64,000 nt of DNA from Solidesulfovibrio magneticus RS-1. Lineage in GTDB: Bacteria; Desulfobacterota; Desulfovibrionia; Desulfovibrionales; Desulfovibrionaceae. Where the stretch lies: positions 4,798,001 through 4,862,000 of the forward strand of contig NC_012796.1 in NCBI RefSeq assembly GCF_000010665.1, read 5' to 3'. A program made the translations under genes and the position numbers. Positions 24,879 through 33,891 of this stretch are shown piece after piece; within the stretch, counting starts at the first letter, position 1, and each line of letters starts with the position of its first letter. The notes below the pieces were generated by a model. It ran no database searches and had not been told where the DNA came from. It saw only the letters and a program-made list of their open reading frames with translations.

Positions 24879-26927
24879 ATGGAAACCCTACGTACTCTCC
24901 CGGGCGACGACGTCCGGCAAATCATGTGGCGCTACGCCGACCGCTTCGATCTCCAGATGGCCGTGCAGTCGGCCCGTTCCGTGGCCCGGGGCGTCGTGGC
25001 CCGCATGGTGGCCGACGGCGTGCGCCATTCCCATGAATGGACCGAGCAGAAGGACTCGTTGCTCAAGACTTTTGATGAAGCCGGCATCACCGCCGTCTTC
25101 CTCGATCCCCACCAGGGCGGCTTCATCGAAGGGCCCAAGAACATGGCCCTGTCCCTGGTCGCTTTCGAACTTTCCTGGGTCGACGCCGGCGCGGCCACCT
25201 GCTCCCTGGCCAACAACCTGGCCCTGTCGCCTATCCACGAGCGCGGCACCACCGAACAGCGCGACCACTACATGACCCTGTGCGCCCCGGCCCCGGATCG
25301 CGCCCCCTGGCGCGGCGCCTTCGCCCTGACCGAACCCATCCCCTACGTCGGCGTCGACACCGGCGTGCTGACCGGCAAGGTGCGCGTCGATTCCTGGGAA
25401 GAAGGCCAGGAGCCCATCCTGCACGTGGAAAAGCGCGGCCGCTTCATCACCGGCATGGACTTCGCCAACTACGCCACCGCCGCCGTGGACACTGCCGACC
25501 CGCGCATCAAATCCTCCTGCATCATCATCCTGGAAGAGACCGACCCGGGCCTGTTCGACCGCGGCGCGCCCACACTCAAGATGGTGCACCAGCTGTCCTC
25601 CACCCGCGACCCGGTCTTCAACCTCAAGGTGCCGGCCAGCCGCATCGTCGGCGGCTACACCGTCAAAGACGGCTGCATCGTTCCCAATTATTCCCACTCC
25701 GAGGTCATCGCCGCCGTGTTCCACCGCACCCGCGTGCCGGTGGCGCTCATGACCACGGCCAAGCTGCTCTCGGCCGTGGAGCCGGTCATCCGCTACCAGC
25801 GCGGCCGGTTCCGGGGCGGCGACGCCTGCGAGGCCGGTTCGGCGAAATTCGAACTCGGCCTGCAGCAGAAGCAGGACGCCGTCATCCGTCTGGCCGAAGT
25901 CTGGGCCGCCGGCGAGGCCGGGGCTTCGCTGGGGTTCGCCACGGCACGGCTTTTCGACCAGCTCGATCCCACGGAAAAGGCCAAGGACGCGGCCCTGGCC
26001 GCCAAGGGCGTATCCGGGGCGCGCGGCCAGATGACGGCGCTCAAAAAGGTCCAGCCCGAGGCCATTGAATACGTCAACCTGCTCTTTGTCCCCGAGCAGG
26101 AGCGCGACGCCGCCCGTTTCGCCGCCCTGGACGCCGATCCTGTGGTCAAGTACCAGGCGCTGGAAGCCGAAGCCGGCGTGCTCTGCCCGGCCTGCAAGCT
26201 GTGGAACACCGGCCACGGCGCCACGGTCATGCGCGAGGCCGTGGCCATGATGGGCGGCTACGGCATCACCGAGGATTGCCCCGGGTTCCTGTTCCACAAG
26301 TGGAACGACAGCCAGCTCGAAGCCACCTACGAAGGCCCCGAGTGCGTCCAGCGCCGCCAGATGAGCATCACCATGGCCAGCGACATCTTCCTGGCCTACG
26401 TCGACAACTACATCGCCGAGATGGAGCGCGTGGCCGCGTCCAACCCCGAGACCGGTGCGGCCTCGGTGGCCGCCGGCCTCACGCTGTGGAAGCACACCTT
26501 CGACTTCCTGTCCGCCAACAAGGACGCCGACGGCAAGAAGCTCTACCACAGCAACCGGCAAGCCGTGACCTTCCCCCTGGCCGACGCCCTGTGTCCGCTG
26601 ATCGCCACGCGCCTGCAGATCCTCGACGTGCTGGAGCTGGCCGCCAAGGGGCCGGAAAATCCGGTGGTTGCCGAGGGCCTGGAAGGCTATGTCGCCTTCT
26701 TTAGCGATCTGGCCCGGGTCCAGGCGGCCAAGGCCGCCGGTGAGGCCGCCAAGGCCTGCGCTTCCCTGGTCTACGGCTACGCCCCGGCCGGAGCCGATCT
26801 GACCGCCTTCGCCGGCCTGCGCGCCGCCGTGGACGCGTCCCTGGCCGGCTGCGGCGCGGCCCGCGAACGGGCCGGACAGGCGCTCACCCAGGTCATGATC
26901 CCGGAAGCGCTTGATTATCCGATGTAA
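24879..26927 (+). CDS. Large acyl-CoA dehydrogenase-family protein
   Basis: A 682-residue protein, much longer than the usual 380-residue enzymes. The middle contains the dehydrogenase core: GAFALTEP with the FAD/substrate-loop pattern, MMGGYGITEDCPG, and YEGPECVQRRQMS with the likely catalytic base E485. About 170 extra C-terminal residues are helical, as in very-long-chain or AidB-like branches. FAD-dependent alpha,beta-oxidation of an acyl-CoA with electrons to ETF is expected, since an ETF-oxidoreductase-like gene and etfBA follow on the same strand. The substrate is not predictable. The first 70 residues are atypical but in good codon use. Confidence 0.85.
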   Translation: METLRTLPGDDVRQIMWRYADRFDLQMAVQSARSVARGVVARMVADGVRHSHEWTEQKDSLLKTFDEAGITAVFLDPHQGGFIEGPKNMALSLVAFELSWVDAGAATCSLANNLALSPIHERGTTEQRDHYMTLCAPAPDRAPWRGAFALTEPIPYVGVDTGVLTGKVRVDSWEEGQEPILHVEKRGRFITGMDFANYATAAVDTADPRIKSSCIIILEETDPGLFDRGAPTLKMVHQLSSTRDPVFNLKVPASRIVGGYTVKDGCIVPNYSHSEVIAAVFHRTRVPVALMTTAKLLSAVEPVIRYQRGRFRGGDACEAGSAKFELGLQQKQDAVIRLAEVWAAGEAGASLGFATARLFDQLDPTEKAKDAALAAKGVSGARGQMTALKKVQPEAIEYVNLLFVPEQERDAARFAALDADPVVKYQALEAEAGVLCPACKLWNTGHGATVMREAVAMMGGYGITEDCPGFLFHKWNDSQLEATYEGPECVQRRQMSITMASDIFLAYVDNYIAEMERVAASNPETGAASVAAGLTLWKHTFDFLSANKDADGKKLYHSNRQAVTFPLADALCPLIATRLQILDVLELAAKGPENPVVAEGLEGYVAFFSDLARVQAAKAAGEAAKACASLVYGYAPAGADLTAFAGLRAAVDASLAGCGAARERAGQALTQVMIPEALDYPM

Positions 26928-26937
26928 TAAACAATAA

Positions 26938-27115
26938 TCGGGGCGTTGCCCCGAGCCCCGCCGGGGGGGATCATCCCCCCCGGTCCCCCTTGAGGGGGGA
27001 ACGTTGCGGCAACACGGCATGACGCCATAAAACCCCCTTGAAAAGTTTTTGGGGAAGGTGGGGGTCTGGGGGAGGAAACCCCTTTTTCCAAAAAGGGGTT
27101 TCCTCCCCCAGCTCT
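26938..27115. repeat. Composite intergenic repeat (families C and A)
   Basis: The left part has GCCGGGGGGGATCATCCCCCCCGG (family C palindrome). The right part is a family A unit: TTGAAAAGTTTTTGGGG, then a G-rich tract, then a 20-bp perfect hairpin at 27068-27087 / 27090-27109. The same two-part design recurs at 29010-29258. It lies between the dehydrogenase gene and the FixC-like gene and may attenuate read-through. Confidence 0.8.
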
Positions 27116-27149
27116 TCGCCTCCTCCTCCCACCCAGCACGGAGGCGCGT

Positions 27150-29006
27150 ATGGATGAGCGGCAGGTCATGGAAACGGACATTGTCTGCGTCGGCTTCGGG
27201 CCGGCCATGGGCGGGTTTCTGACCACGCTCGCCCGGGGCATCGTCAACGAGAACGGCTCCCCGGTCATGGAAAGCGACCTCATGCCCGGCATGCCGCCCC
27301 AGGTCATCTGCTACGAGCGCGCCGACGACATCGGCGTGGGCGTCTCGGGCGTGGTCTCCAAGGCCCGGGCCATCCGCGAAACCCTGCCCGACCTCGACCC
27401 GGCTTGCCTGCCCATGTGCGCGCCCATCACCGAGGAAAAGGTCGTCTACCTCCTCGATCCCCACGGAGCCAGCCGCCGGCCGCTGCCCATGAAAGCCGCC
27501 GACGCCGCCTTCAAGCTCCTTGGCGGGCGCTTCCCGGGCTGCACCTACAGGGATTTCTCCTGGGAACTGCCGTACATCCCGCCGTTTCTCAACAAGCACG
27601 ACGGCCTGACCTTCTCCATCGGCCAGTTCAATCAGTGGGTCGGCAACAACGTCATGGCTACCGGCGCGGCCCAGATCTGGCCCTCCTCCCCCGTGGCCGC
27701 GCCCATCATCGAGCACCGCAAGGTCGTGGGCGTGCGCCTGGCCGACCAGGGCGTGGACAAAGCCGGCAAGCCCGACGCCGCCTACATGCCCGGCATGGAC
27801 GTGCGCGCCAAGCTGACCGTGGTCGGCGACGGCCCGGTGGGTCCCGTGGGCCGCGCCATCGACGACGCCCGGGGGCTGCCCATCGGCCACCACCAGCGCG
27901 ACTACGCCGTGGGCATGAAGGTCGTGGTGGACCTGCCCGGCCATTGCCCCTTGAAGCCCGGCACGGTCATCCACACCATCGGCTACCCCGAACCGGAAAT
28001 TTTCGGCTTCCTCTACGTCCTGCCCGACCGCAAGGCCTCGCTTGGCATCTTCGTGCCCAGCTGGTTCGACAACCCCGCGCGCACCGCCTACCGCTACCTC
28101 CAGCACTGGATGCAGCATCCCTACCTCTGGAAATACTTGAAAGGCGGCACGCTGACCTCCTTCGGGGCCAAGACGCTCCAGGAATCCGGCAAAAACGGCG
28201 AACCCTACCTCGTCGGCGACGGCTACGCCCGCATCGGCGAAGGTTCCGGCACCACCAACGTGCTCACCGGCTCCGGCGTGGACGAAGCCTGGGCCTCGGG
28301 CGTCATGCTCGGCCAGGCCGTGGTGCAGCTCCTGGAGCAGGGCCTGCCGTTCACGAACGAGAACCTCGAAAAAACCTACGTGGCCCGCCGCCGCGCCTCC
28401 TGGCTGGAGGCCGAAGCCAAGCAGGCCCGCCGCTCCCGCGAGGCCTTTGCCTCGGGCTTCATTCCGGGCGTCGTCGGCATGGCGATTTCCGGCCTGACCA
28501 AGGGCGCGCTGTGCTGGCCGGCCGACTCGGAACCGGTCCACAAGCGCATCCCGTCCATCGAGGAATACTACCGGGGCCGCATCTCCTGCGAGGAGATCGC
28601 GCGCATCCGCAAGGACTGCACCGCCAAGGGCCTGGCCCTGCACGACGCGCTCATGGACCGCGTGGGCTGGCCGGCCATCGAATACGACGGCAAGCTGCTC
28701 ATCTCCCACCAGGACGCGCTGCTTATCGGCGGCAAGGTGCAGGCCGCGCCGGGCTACGCCGACCACGTCACCTTCGAGGACCACGACACCTGCCGGGCCT
28801 GCTGCGAAAAGACCTGCATCGAAGCCTGCTCCGGCCAGGCCATCACCACCAACCCCGACGACGGCGTGCCGCTTTTCGACCGCGAAAAATGCCTGCACTG
28901 CGGCGCGTGCCTGTGGAACTGCTCCAAGCCGTCCAAGATCGACCCCGAGCGCACCAACGTCCGCTTCACCGCCGGCGCCGGCGGTCTGCACTCTGCGGAG
29001 AACTAA
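27150..29006 (+). CDS. FixC/ETF-quinone oxidoreductase-like flavoprotein with C-terminal ferredoxin domain
   Basis: A 618-residue protein started behind CGGAGG. The N-terminus is an FAD-binding Rossmann motif (ETDIVCVGFGPAMGGF). The centre matches geranylgeranyl-reductase/FixC-type flavoproteins, with LVGDGYARIGEGSG near residue 355. The C-terminus (about 545-600) is a ferredoxin domain with C548 in CRACCEKTC and a second motif CLHCGACLWNC. ETF-QO proteins take electrons from ETF and reduce quinone. Its placement between the acyl-CoA dehydrogenase and etfBA fits a route from acyl-CoA oxidation to the menaquinone pool. No clear membrane helix is seen, so association would be monotopic. Confidence 0.88.
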   Translation: MDERQVMETDIVCVGFGPAMGGFLTTLARGIVNENGSPVMESDLMPGMPPQVICYERADDIGVGVSGVVSKARAIRETLPDLDPACLPMCAPITEEKVVYLLDPHGASRRPLPMKAADAAFKLLGGRFPGCTYRDFSWELPYIPPFLNKHDGLTFSIGQFNQWVGNNVMATGAAQIWPSSPVAAPIIEHRKVVGVRLADQGVDKAGKPDAAYMPGMDVRAKLTVVGDGPVGPVGRAIDDARGLPIGHHQRDYAVGMKVVVDLPGHCPLKPGTVIHTIGYPEPEIFGFLYVLPDRKASLGIFVPSWFDNPARTAYRYLQHWMQHPYLWKYLKGGTLTSFGAKTLQESGKNGEPYLVGDGYARIGEGSGTTNVLTGSGVDEAWASGVMLGQAVVQLLEQGLPFTNENLEKTYVARRRASWLEAEAKQARRSREAFASGFIPGVVGMAISGLTKGALCWPADSEPVHKRIPSIEEYYRGRISCEEIARIRKDCTAKGLALHDALMDRVGWPAIEYDGKLLISHQDALLIGGKVQAAPGYADHVTFEDHDTCRACCEKTCIEACSGQAITTNPDDGVPLFDREKCLHCGACLWNCSKPSKIDPERTNVRFTAGAGGLHSAEN

Positions 29007-29009
29007 GAA

Positions 29010-29258
29010 TTAAGACTCTGGAGAGGCGCTGCCTCTCCAGACCTCTCCGGCAGGGCGCTGCCCTGCACCCGCCGGGGGGGGATAATCCCCCCCGGACCCC
29101 CTTGGCGGGGGGCGAAGTCGGGAGCGTCGTTCCCGGCTTCGCCCCCTGCAAAGGGAATTAGCGGCAACTAATTTAGCTTATTGAGAGTTTTTTGGGAGGG
29201 TGGGGGTCCGGGGGAGGGAACCCTTTTTTGCAAAAAAGGGTTCCCTCCCCCGGTTCCT
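29010..29258. repeat. Composite intergenic repeat (families C and A)
   Basis: Nested palindromes GGAGAGGCGCTGCCTCTCC and GCAGGGCGCTGCCCTGC are followed by CCGGGGGGGATAATCCCCCCCGG. A family A unit ends it, with a 20-bp perfect hairpin at 29210-29229 / 29232-29251 (2-base loop). The block fills the gap before etfB. Confidence 0.8.
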
Positions 29259-29282
29259 CCGGCCCCCCGACAAGGAGCGCTT

Positions 29283-30083
29283 ATGTTTCATATCGTCGTA
29301 TGCGGCGGCATCGTGCCTGATCCGCTGCAGACGCTGGAGCCGGTCAAGGGACCGGCCGGCTGGGGACTCAAAAACGAACTCATGCTGCCTTCGGTGCTGG
29401 ACCCCTGGGCCTCCCACGCCCTGTACGAGGCGGCCAATCTGGCCAAGACCGTTGCCGGCAGCAAGGTCTGGCTGGTGTCGCTGGGCCCCAAGGCCAAGCT
29501 GCAGCAGCTCATGATGACCGTGGCTCAGAAGGCTCCCTTCGAGCTGGTGGTGGCCGACGGCCCGGCCAGCGGATTCACCGACTCCTTTGAGGTGGCCGAG
29601 GCCCTGCACGCCGTCATTGCCGGCATTGCCGGCCTGGACGCCTCCAAGCTGCTGCTGTTCGGCGGCTGGCAGTCGGCCTCGCGCGGCTCGGGCTCCACGC
29701 TCCAGATCCTGGGCGAAAAGCTCGGCATCGCCGACCATTTCCAGGGCGTGGACAAGCTCACCGTGGGCGCCGACGGCAGCCTGGAGATCATGGAACGCAT
29801 CGAAGGCGGCGCGTACCAGATTTCCACCTGCTCCGGCGCGCCGGCCGTGCTCGGCTGGGCCACGGGCGAATTGCCCGAGCCGCCCAACAATCCCCAAGTG
29901 GGCATGGCCAACATGCGCCTTGTCATGCCGGCCCTGCAAAAGGCCAAGCCGGCCGCCGTCAAGGCCGACGCCATCGACTACCAGTCCGTGACCCTGCCGG
30001 CCCAGAAGCGCGAAACCCGCGTGGTCAAGGACACCCCCGTCGACGTCATCGCCCAGGAAATCGTCGACTGGCTGAAAAACTAA
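29283..30083 (+). CDS. etfB: Electron transfer flavoprotein beta subunit
   Basis: A 266-residue protein started behind AAGGAG. It shows the EtfB layout: HIVVCGGIVPDP at the start, LPSVLDPWASHALYEAANLA, VWLVSLGP, and a late LPEPPNNPQVGMANMRLVMPALQKAKP segment that matches the recognition-loop region in position. EtfB binds AMP (or a second FAD in bifurcating forms) and docks to the dehydrogenase. Divergence from textbook sequences is considerable. It is followed 10 bp later by etfA. Its partner here is most likely the large acyl-CoA dehydrogenase upstream. Confidence 0.87.
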   Translation: MFHIVVCGGIVPDPLQTLEPVKGPAGWGLKNELMLPSVLDPWASHALYEAANLAKTVAGSKVWLVSLGPKAKLQQLMMTVAQKAPFELVVADGPASGFTDSFEVAEALHAVIAGIAGLDASKLLLFGGWQSASRGSGSTLQILGEKLGIADHFQGVDKLTVGADGSLEIMERIEGGAYQISTCSGAPAVLGWATGELPEPPNNPQVGMANMRLVMPALQKAKPAAVKADAIDYQSVTLPAQKRETRVVKDTPVDVIAQEIVDWLKN

Positions 30084-30093
30084 GGAGGCCGCC

Positions 30094-31113
30094 ATGGAAA
30101 CCATTCTCTTCATCTCGCCCGTGGCTGCTGACGGCTCGCTGCCCAAAGCCTCCCTGGAAGCCCTGACCGCCGCCAAGACCCTGGCCGAAGGCCTGGGCGC
30201 GCCCCTGGCCGTGGGCCTTTTCGGGGCCGACGTCGCCCCGGCCGCCGCTGCCGTGGCCGCCTGCGGCCAGGTTTACGCCGTCACCGGCGAAGCCTTTGCC
30301 CCGGCCCGCTACGCCACCGACGCCGCCGCCATGGAAGCCCTGGCCAAGGCCGCCGGCGCGACCATCATCGTGGCCGCCGACGACTCCCGGGTCTCCCGCG
30401 CCCTGCCGGGCGTGGCCGCTCGCCTGGGCGGACGCATCGACGCCCACGTCACGGCCGTGGCCGCCAAGGACGGTCAGCCCGTGGCCACGCGGGGCTTTTA
30501 TCGCCAGCGCATGACCGCCGAGCTGACCCGCACGGCCCGGCCCTGGTGCCTCACCGTCTCGGCCGGCTGCTACGCCGCCTATGACGGCGCGCCCGGCCAG
30601 GCCGCCGTCACCGCCGTGGACGCCCCCGTCACCCCGGCCATGACCCGCACGGCGGTCAAAGCCATCGTCGCCCCCTCGGCTGACGAGCAGACCATCCGCC
30701 CCGACGCCGCCACGCTGTTCGTGGCCGGCGCGGGCTGGACCAAGAAGCAGGCCGACGGCGCGCCCCACACCGCCGAAGCCAGCGCGCTGATCCTCGGGTT
30801 TTTGGGCGCTTCCAAGGCGTCCCTTGGCAGCAGCAAGTCGCTGGTGGACATGGGCGGCGACGGCGAGGCCGTGCTGCCGTTCCTCACCCACCTGCATCAG
30901 GTCGGCCAGACCGGCTCCACCCCGCGCCACCAGAAGGGCTTGGCCACTTGTTGTCACGGCGAGGAGCCGCATGTCGTGGGCTGGCGCTTCATCACCGAAC
31001 GCCGGGCCGTCAACCTCGACGCCGCCTGCGGCTGGGCCCAGGGCAAGGCCGACGTGCTCTATGTGGCCGACGCCTTCGCCGTCATGAAGAAAGTCAACGA
31101 ACTACTCGGTTAA
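30094..31113 (+). CDS. etfA: Electron transfer flavoprotein alpha subunit, divergent FAD domain
   Basis: A 339-residue protein, AAGGAGG before the ATG. The N-terminal half is a typical ETF fold (ETILFISPVAADG, IVAADDSRVSRALPGVAARL, GFYRQRMTAE). The C-terminal FAD-binding half keeps VAGAGW, SKSLVDMGG and QVGQTG, but where most EtfA have a VAxGISGAxQH stretch this protein has ATCCHGEEPHVVG, including a Cys-Cys-His cluster. It should still bind FAD with EtfB. Last gene of the acyl-CoA dehydrogenase/ETF group, closed by a strong terminator. Confidence 0.86.
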   Translation: METILFISPVAADGSLPKASLEALTAAKTLAEGLGAPLAVGLFGADVAPAAAAVAACGQVYAVTGEAFAPARYATDAAAMEALAKAAGATIIVAADDSRVSRALPGVAARLGGRIDAHVTAVAAKDGQPVATRGFYRQRMTAELTRTARPWCLTVSAGCYAAYDGAPGQAAVTAVDAPVTPAMTRTAVKAIVAPSADEQTIRPDAATLFVAGAGWTKKQADGAPHTAEASALILGFLGASKASLGSSKSLVDMGGDGEAVLPFLTHLHQVGQTGSTPRHQKGLATCCHGEEPHVVGWRFITERRAVNLDAACGWAQGKADVLYVADAFAVMKKVNELLG

Positions 31114-31127
31114 GCGGCAGCAGGCGC

Positions 31128-31171
31128 AAACAAAAAGCCGGAAGCGGGAGACCGCTTCCGGCTTTTTGTTT
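31128..31171 (+). terminator. Strong rho-independent terminator after etfA
   Basis: AAACAAAAAGCCGGAAGCGG pairs perfectly (20 bp) with its complement around a GAGA loop, and the stem ends in GCTTTTTGTTT. It would work in both directions. Confidence 0.9.
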
Positions 31172-31190
31172 GCCCATTTGACTCCGCGCC

Positions 31191-31209
31191 ATACAAGCAC
31201 TACATGTAT
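31191..31209 (+). promoter_or_regulatory. Operator-like palindrome before the toxin-antitoxin pair
   Basis: ATACAAG...CATGTAT forms a near-perfect dyad (one mismatch in seven) 19 bp before the antitoxin start. Such sites are typical binding targets of ribbon-helix-helix antitoxins that repress their own operon. Confidence 0.4.
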
Positions 31210-31228
31210 GACAAAAAGAAGGCGTGCC

Positions 31229-31453
31229 ATGCTGACTGTCCGACTCCCCGAAGCGCTGGAGGCCCGGCTCAATACCCTGGCCGAGGCGACCAAGCGCCCC
31301 AAAAGCTTCTATGTCCGCGAAGCGCTTGAGCGAAGCCTTGAGGATATGGAAGACGTATATCTGGCGGAAGCGGCCCTGGAGCGGTTTCGGGCCAGCGGCG
31401 AGCCGGCCGTGCCGTTAGCGGAGCTGGAGCGTCGCCTTGGCCTGGACGATTGA
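31229..31453 (+). CDS. Ribbon-helix-helix antitoxin (RelB/CopG type)
   Basis: A 74-residue protein. The N-terminal strand-helix-helix MLTVRLPEALEARLNTLAE is the RHH DNA-binding fold, and the acidic C-terminal helix (LEDMEDVYLAEAALERF) should wrap the toxin. ATG 31229 was chosen for AGAAGG seven bases upstream; an in-frame ATG at 31208 has no ribosome site. Its 3' end overlaps the toxin gene by 17 bp. Confidence 0.85.
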   Translation: MLTVRLPEALEARLNTLAEATKRPKSFYVREALERSLEDMEDVYLAEAALERFRASGEPAVPLAELERRLGLDD

Positions 31454-31706
31454 TTTCACGCCCGAGGCGGCCAAGGCGTTGTCGCGTCTGGGAGCGCAAG
31501 CCCAAACGCGCATCGTCCGGTTTTTGCGCGAACGGGTCGCGCCGGCCGACAATCCCCGCGCCCTGGGCGAACCCCTCAAGGGCTCCCGATTCTCGGGCCT
31601 GTGGCGTTTCCGCGCCGGGGACTACCGGATTTTGTGCGACATCGAGGACGAGCGTATCCGTATTCTCGTCGTTCTTCTCGGCCACCGCCGCGAGATTTAT
31701 AAATAA
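31437..31706 (+). CDS. RelE/ParE-superfamily toxin
   Basis: An 89-residue basic protein with the RelE pattern: FTPEAAKALSRLG, LKGSRFSGLWRFRAGDYRIL and LLGHRREIYK. Arginines in the WRFRAGDYR strand, the late HRR and the terminal tyrosine correspond to the residues RelE uses for ribosome-dependent mRNA cleavage. Translation starts at TTG 31437 inside the antitoxin gene, which should keep the toxin below antitoxin levels. Confidence 0.87.
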   Translation: MAWTIDFTPEAAKALSRLGAQAQTRIVRFLRERVAPADNPRALGEPLKGSRFSGLWRFRAGDYRILCDIEDERIRILVVLLGHRREIYK

Positions 31707-31807
31707 TCGCGAAAATCAACTTCCCGTCGACCACTCCGCCCCATCCGCCCCTTTCCCCATGGAGGGCCAGTCAGCGCCGAAAACCCCTTCACCCCCTTTC
31801 TCCATGT

Positions 31808-31880
31808 GGGGGGTCTGGGGGCCTCAGGCCCCCAGCGGAGAGGTCCAGGAGAGGCAGCGCCTCTCCTGGCCGCCGGAGGC
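31808..31880. repeat. GC-rich intergenic palindrome, family B (long form)
   Basis: GGGGGGTC, GGGGGCCTCAGGCCCCC, then GCGGAGAGGTCC, AGGAGAGGCAGCGCCTCTCCT and GGCCGCCGGAGGC. The extra inner palindrome is absent from the short copies at 15369 and 18390 but present at 35154-35230. It begins four bases beyond the asnB stop. Confidence 0.85.
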
Positions 31881-31884
31881 AATT

Positions 31885-33789
31885 CTAAAAAAACCGGCGC
31901 AGCCACAGTTCCAGCATGACCAGGGCGAAGAGGCGTTTGCCGTGGTCGGCCTGGCCGGCGGCGTGGGCCGTGAGCAGCGCTTCCACGGCCTCGGGGCGGA
32001 CGATTTCCCGGCAGACCTTGCCGCCGATGAGCAGATCGTGGGCAAAGGACTTCAGCGGCCCCCGGAACCAGCCGGCCACGGGCAGGCCGAAGCCGCGCTT
32101 GGATTGATTGGCGATGCCGGGCGGCAGCAAGTCGGCGAAGGCGCGGCGCAGCAGGTATTTGCCGGTCAGCCCCTTGAGCTTCAGGCGCGTGGGCAGATGG
32201 GCGGCGAAGACGGCCAGTTCGCTGTCGAGCAGCGGCGAGCGGCCTTCCAGGCCGCTCGCCATGGCCATGCGGTCGGCTTTGACCAGCAGATCGCCGGGCA
32301 GGTAGATGTTGGCGTCGGCAAAAAGCGAGGCGTCCAGCGGCGCATCGGCCTTGGACGCGGCGGCGGTGTAGACGTAAAGCGCCACGGAATCGGCCGGGCC
32401 GGCGGCCTTGGCGAATTCCGGGCGCAAAAGCGCCAGCCGGTCGGCCGGGGAGAAATAGGACCCCCAGCGCACGAGGCTGGCGGCGCGCGGGATGGCCGTG
32501 GCCTGGGCCAAGCGCTTGAGGCCGGCGCGCCAGTCGGCCTCCACGGGCACGTCGCCCTTGGCCGGCAACAGCCCGGCCAGCCAGGGGACCAGTCGGCGGG
32601 TGACGGCATGGGGCAGTCTGGCATAGGCGTCGGCCAGGGGATCGAGCCAGTAGCGCTGGTAGCCGGCGAACATTTCGTCGCCGCCGTCGCCGTTGAGGGC
32701 CACGGTGACGTGCTGGCGCGTGAGGCGACAGAGATGCCAGGAGGCCAGGGCCGAGGGATCGGCAAAGGGCATGTCCGTGGCCGCGACCACGGCTTCCATG
32801 GCCGCTCGCGCCTCGTCGAAGCCGACCACGAATTCGGTGTGGCGCGTGGCGAAGCGTTCGGCCACGGCCCGGGCCTTGGGCGTCTCGCTGAAGGCTTCCT
32901 CGGCGAAACCGATGGAAAAGGTGCGCACGGGCTGGTCGGTGAGGCCGGCCATGACGGCGGTGACGATGGCCGAGTCCACGCCGCCGGACAGATGCGCCCC
33001 CAAGGGCACGTCGGCGACCAGCCGCAGCCGTACGGCCTCGGTGACGCGGCTGCGCAGCTCGGCGGCCAGATCGTCCACGGAGCCGGTAAGCTTGGGCTGG
33101 TAGTCCAGGCGAAAAAACCGCTCGATGTGCGGCCGGCCGCCACGCCACAGCAGGGTATGGCCGGCCGGCAGACTGGCCACGCCCACAAAGCCGCTTGACG
33201 GCTCGGGCACGTGCTGCAGGGTCAGGTAGTGGGCCACGGCCTCGGGGTCGAGGCGTCGGGCCACGGCGGGATGGGCCAGCACGGCCTTGGGTTCCGATCC
33301 GAACGCCAGGCCGCCGGGCACGGCGGCGTAATAGAGCGGCTTTTTGCCAAAGGAATCGCGGGCCAGAAACAGTTCCCGGCGCGGCGCGTCCCAGATGGCC
33401 AGGGCGAACATGCCGCGAAGCTTCGCGGCGCAGGCCGGGCCAAGCTCTTCGTACAGGTGGACGATGACTTCGGTGTCGCTGCGGCTGGCGAACACGTGGC
33501 CCTTGGCTTCGAGTTCCTGGCGCAGCTCCTGGAAATTGTAGATTTCGCCGTTAAAGACGATGGCCAAGATGCGGTCTTCGTTGAAAAGCGGCTGGTCGCC
33601 GGTGACGAGGTCGATGATGGCCAACCGGCGATGGGCCAGGCCCGCGCCGCCGCCCTGGGCAAAGACGTCGAGATGGATGCCCTCCCCGTCCGGCCCGCGA
33701 TGGGCCAGAGTCCCGTTCATGGCCCCCAGCACCTGGCCAAGGGTTTCCGGGCCGCCCTGGTTGGTGAGAAACCCGCAAATGCCGCACAT
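31885..33789 (-). CDS. asnB: Asparagine synthetase (glutamine-hydrolysing) paralogue 1
   Basis: A 634-residue protein. The N-terminal class II glutamine amidotransferase begins MCGICGFL, so C2 is the nucleophile and fixes the start; LAHRGPDG and VFNGEIYNF follow. The C-terminal synthetase domain has the ATP pyrophosphatase loop LSGGVDSA near residue 267 and NGDGGDEMFAGY. It converts aspartate, glutamine and ATP to asparagine, or amidates another carboxylate. It is the last gene of a polysaccharide-type operon. In such clusters AsnB homologues often amidate sugar uronic acids, so a surface-glycan role is as likely as amino-acid synthesis. Confidence 0.9.
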   Translation of the reverse strand: MCGICGFLTNQGGPETLGQVLGAMNGTLAHRGPDGEGIHLDVFAQGGGAGLAHRRLAIIDLVTGDQPLFNEDRILAIVFNGEIYNFQELRQELEAKGHVFASRSDTEVIVHLYEELGPACAAKLRGMFALAIWDAPRRELFLARDSFGKKPLYYAAVPGGLAFGSEPKAVLAHPAVARRLDPEAVAHYLTLQHVPEPSSGFVGVASLPAGHTLLWRGGRPHIERFFRLDYQPKLTGSVDDLAAELRSRVTEAVRLRLVADVPLGAHLSGGVDSAIVTAVMAGLTDQPVRTFSIGFAEEAFSETPKARAVAERFATRHTEFVVGFDEARAAMEAVVAATDMPFADPSALASWHLCRLTRQHVTVALNGDGGDEMFAGYQRYWLDPLADAYARLPHAVTRRLVPWLAGLLPAKGDVPVEADWRAGLKRLAQATAIPRAASLVRWGSYFSPADRLALLRPEFAKAAGPADSVALYVYTAAASKADAPLDASLFADANIYLPGDLLVKADRMAMASGLEGRSPLLDSELAVFAAHLPTRLKLKGLTGKYLLRRAFADLLPPGIANQSKRGFGLPVAGWFRGPLKSFAHDLLIGGKVCREIVRPEAVEALLTAHAAGQADHGKRLFALVMLELWLRRFF

Positions 33790-33891
33790 GGTTGCGCCCC
33801 CTCCTCGACCTTATCCCAGCGCCCTGTCCCCAGCGAAACCGCAAGGCGCTGTCCCGCGCGGCTCGGCTTGCCTCATGCCAACACCACCGCG

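Noticed and set aside
24888-28991. Very long minus-strand open frame (over 1300 codons) opposite the acyl-CoA dehydrogenase and FixC-like genes
   Set aside because: It runs opposite two clear enzyme genes and has the Gly/His/Val/Asp-rich composition typical of antisense frames in GC-rich DNA; no domain is recognisable.
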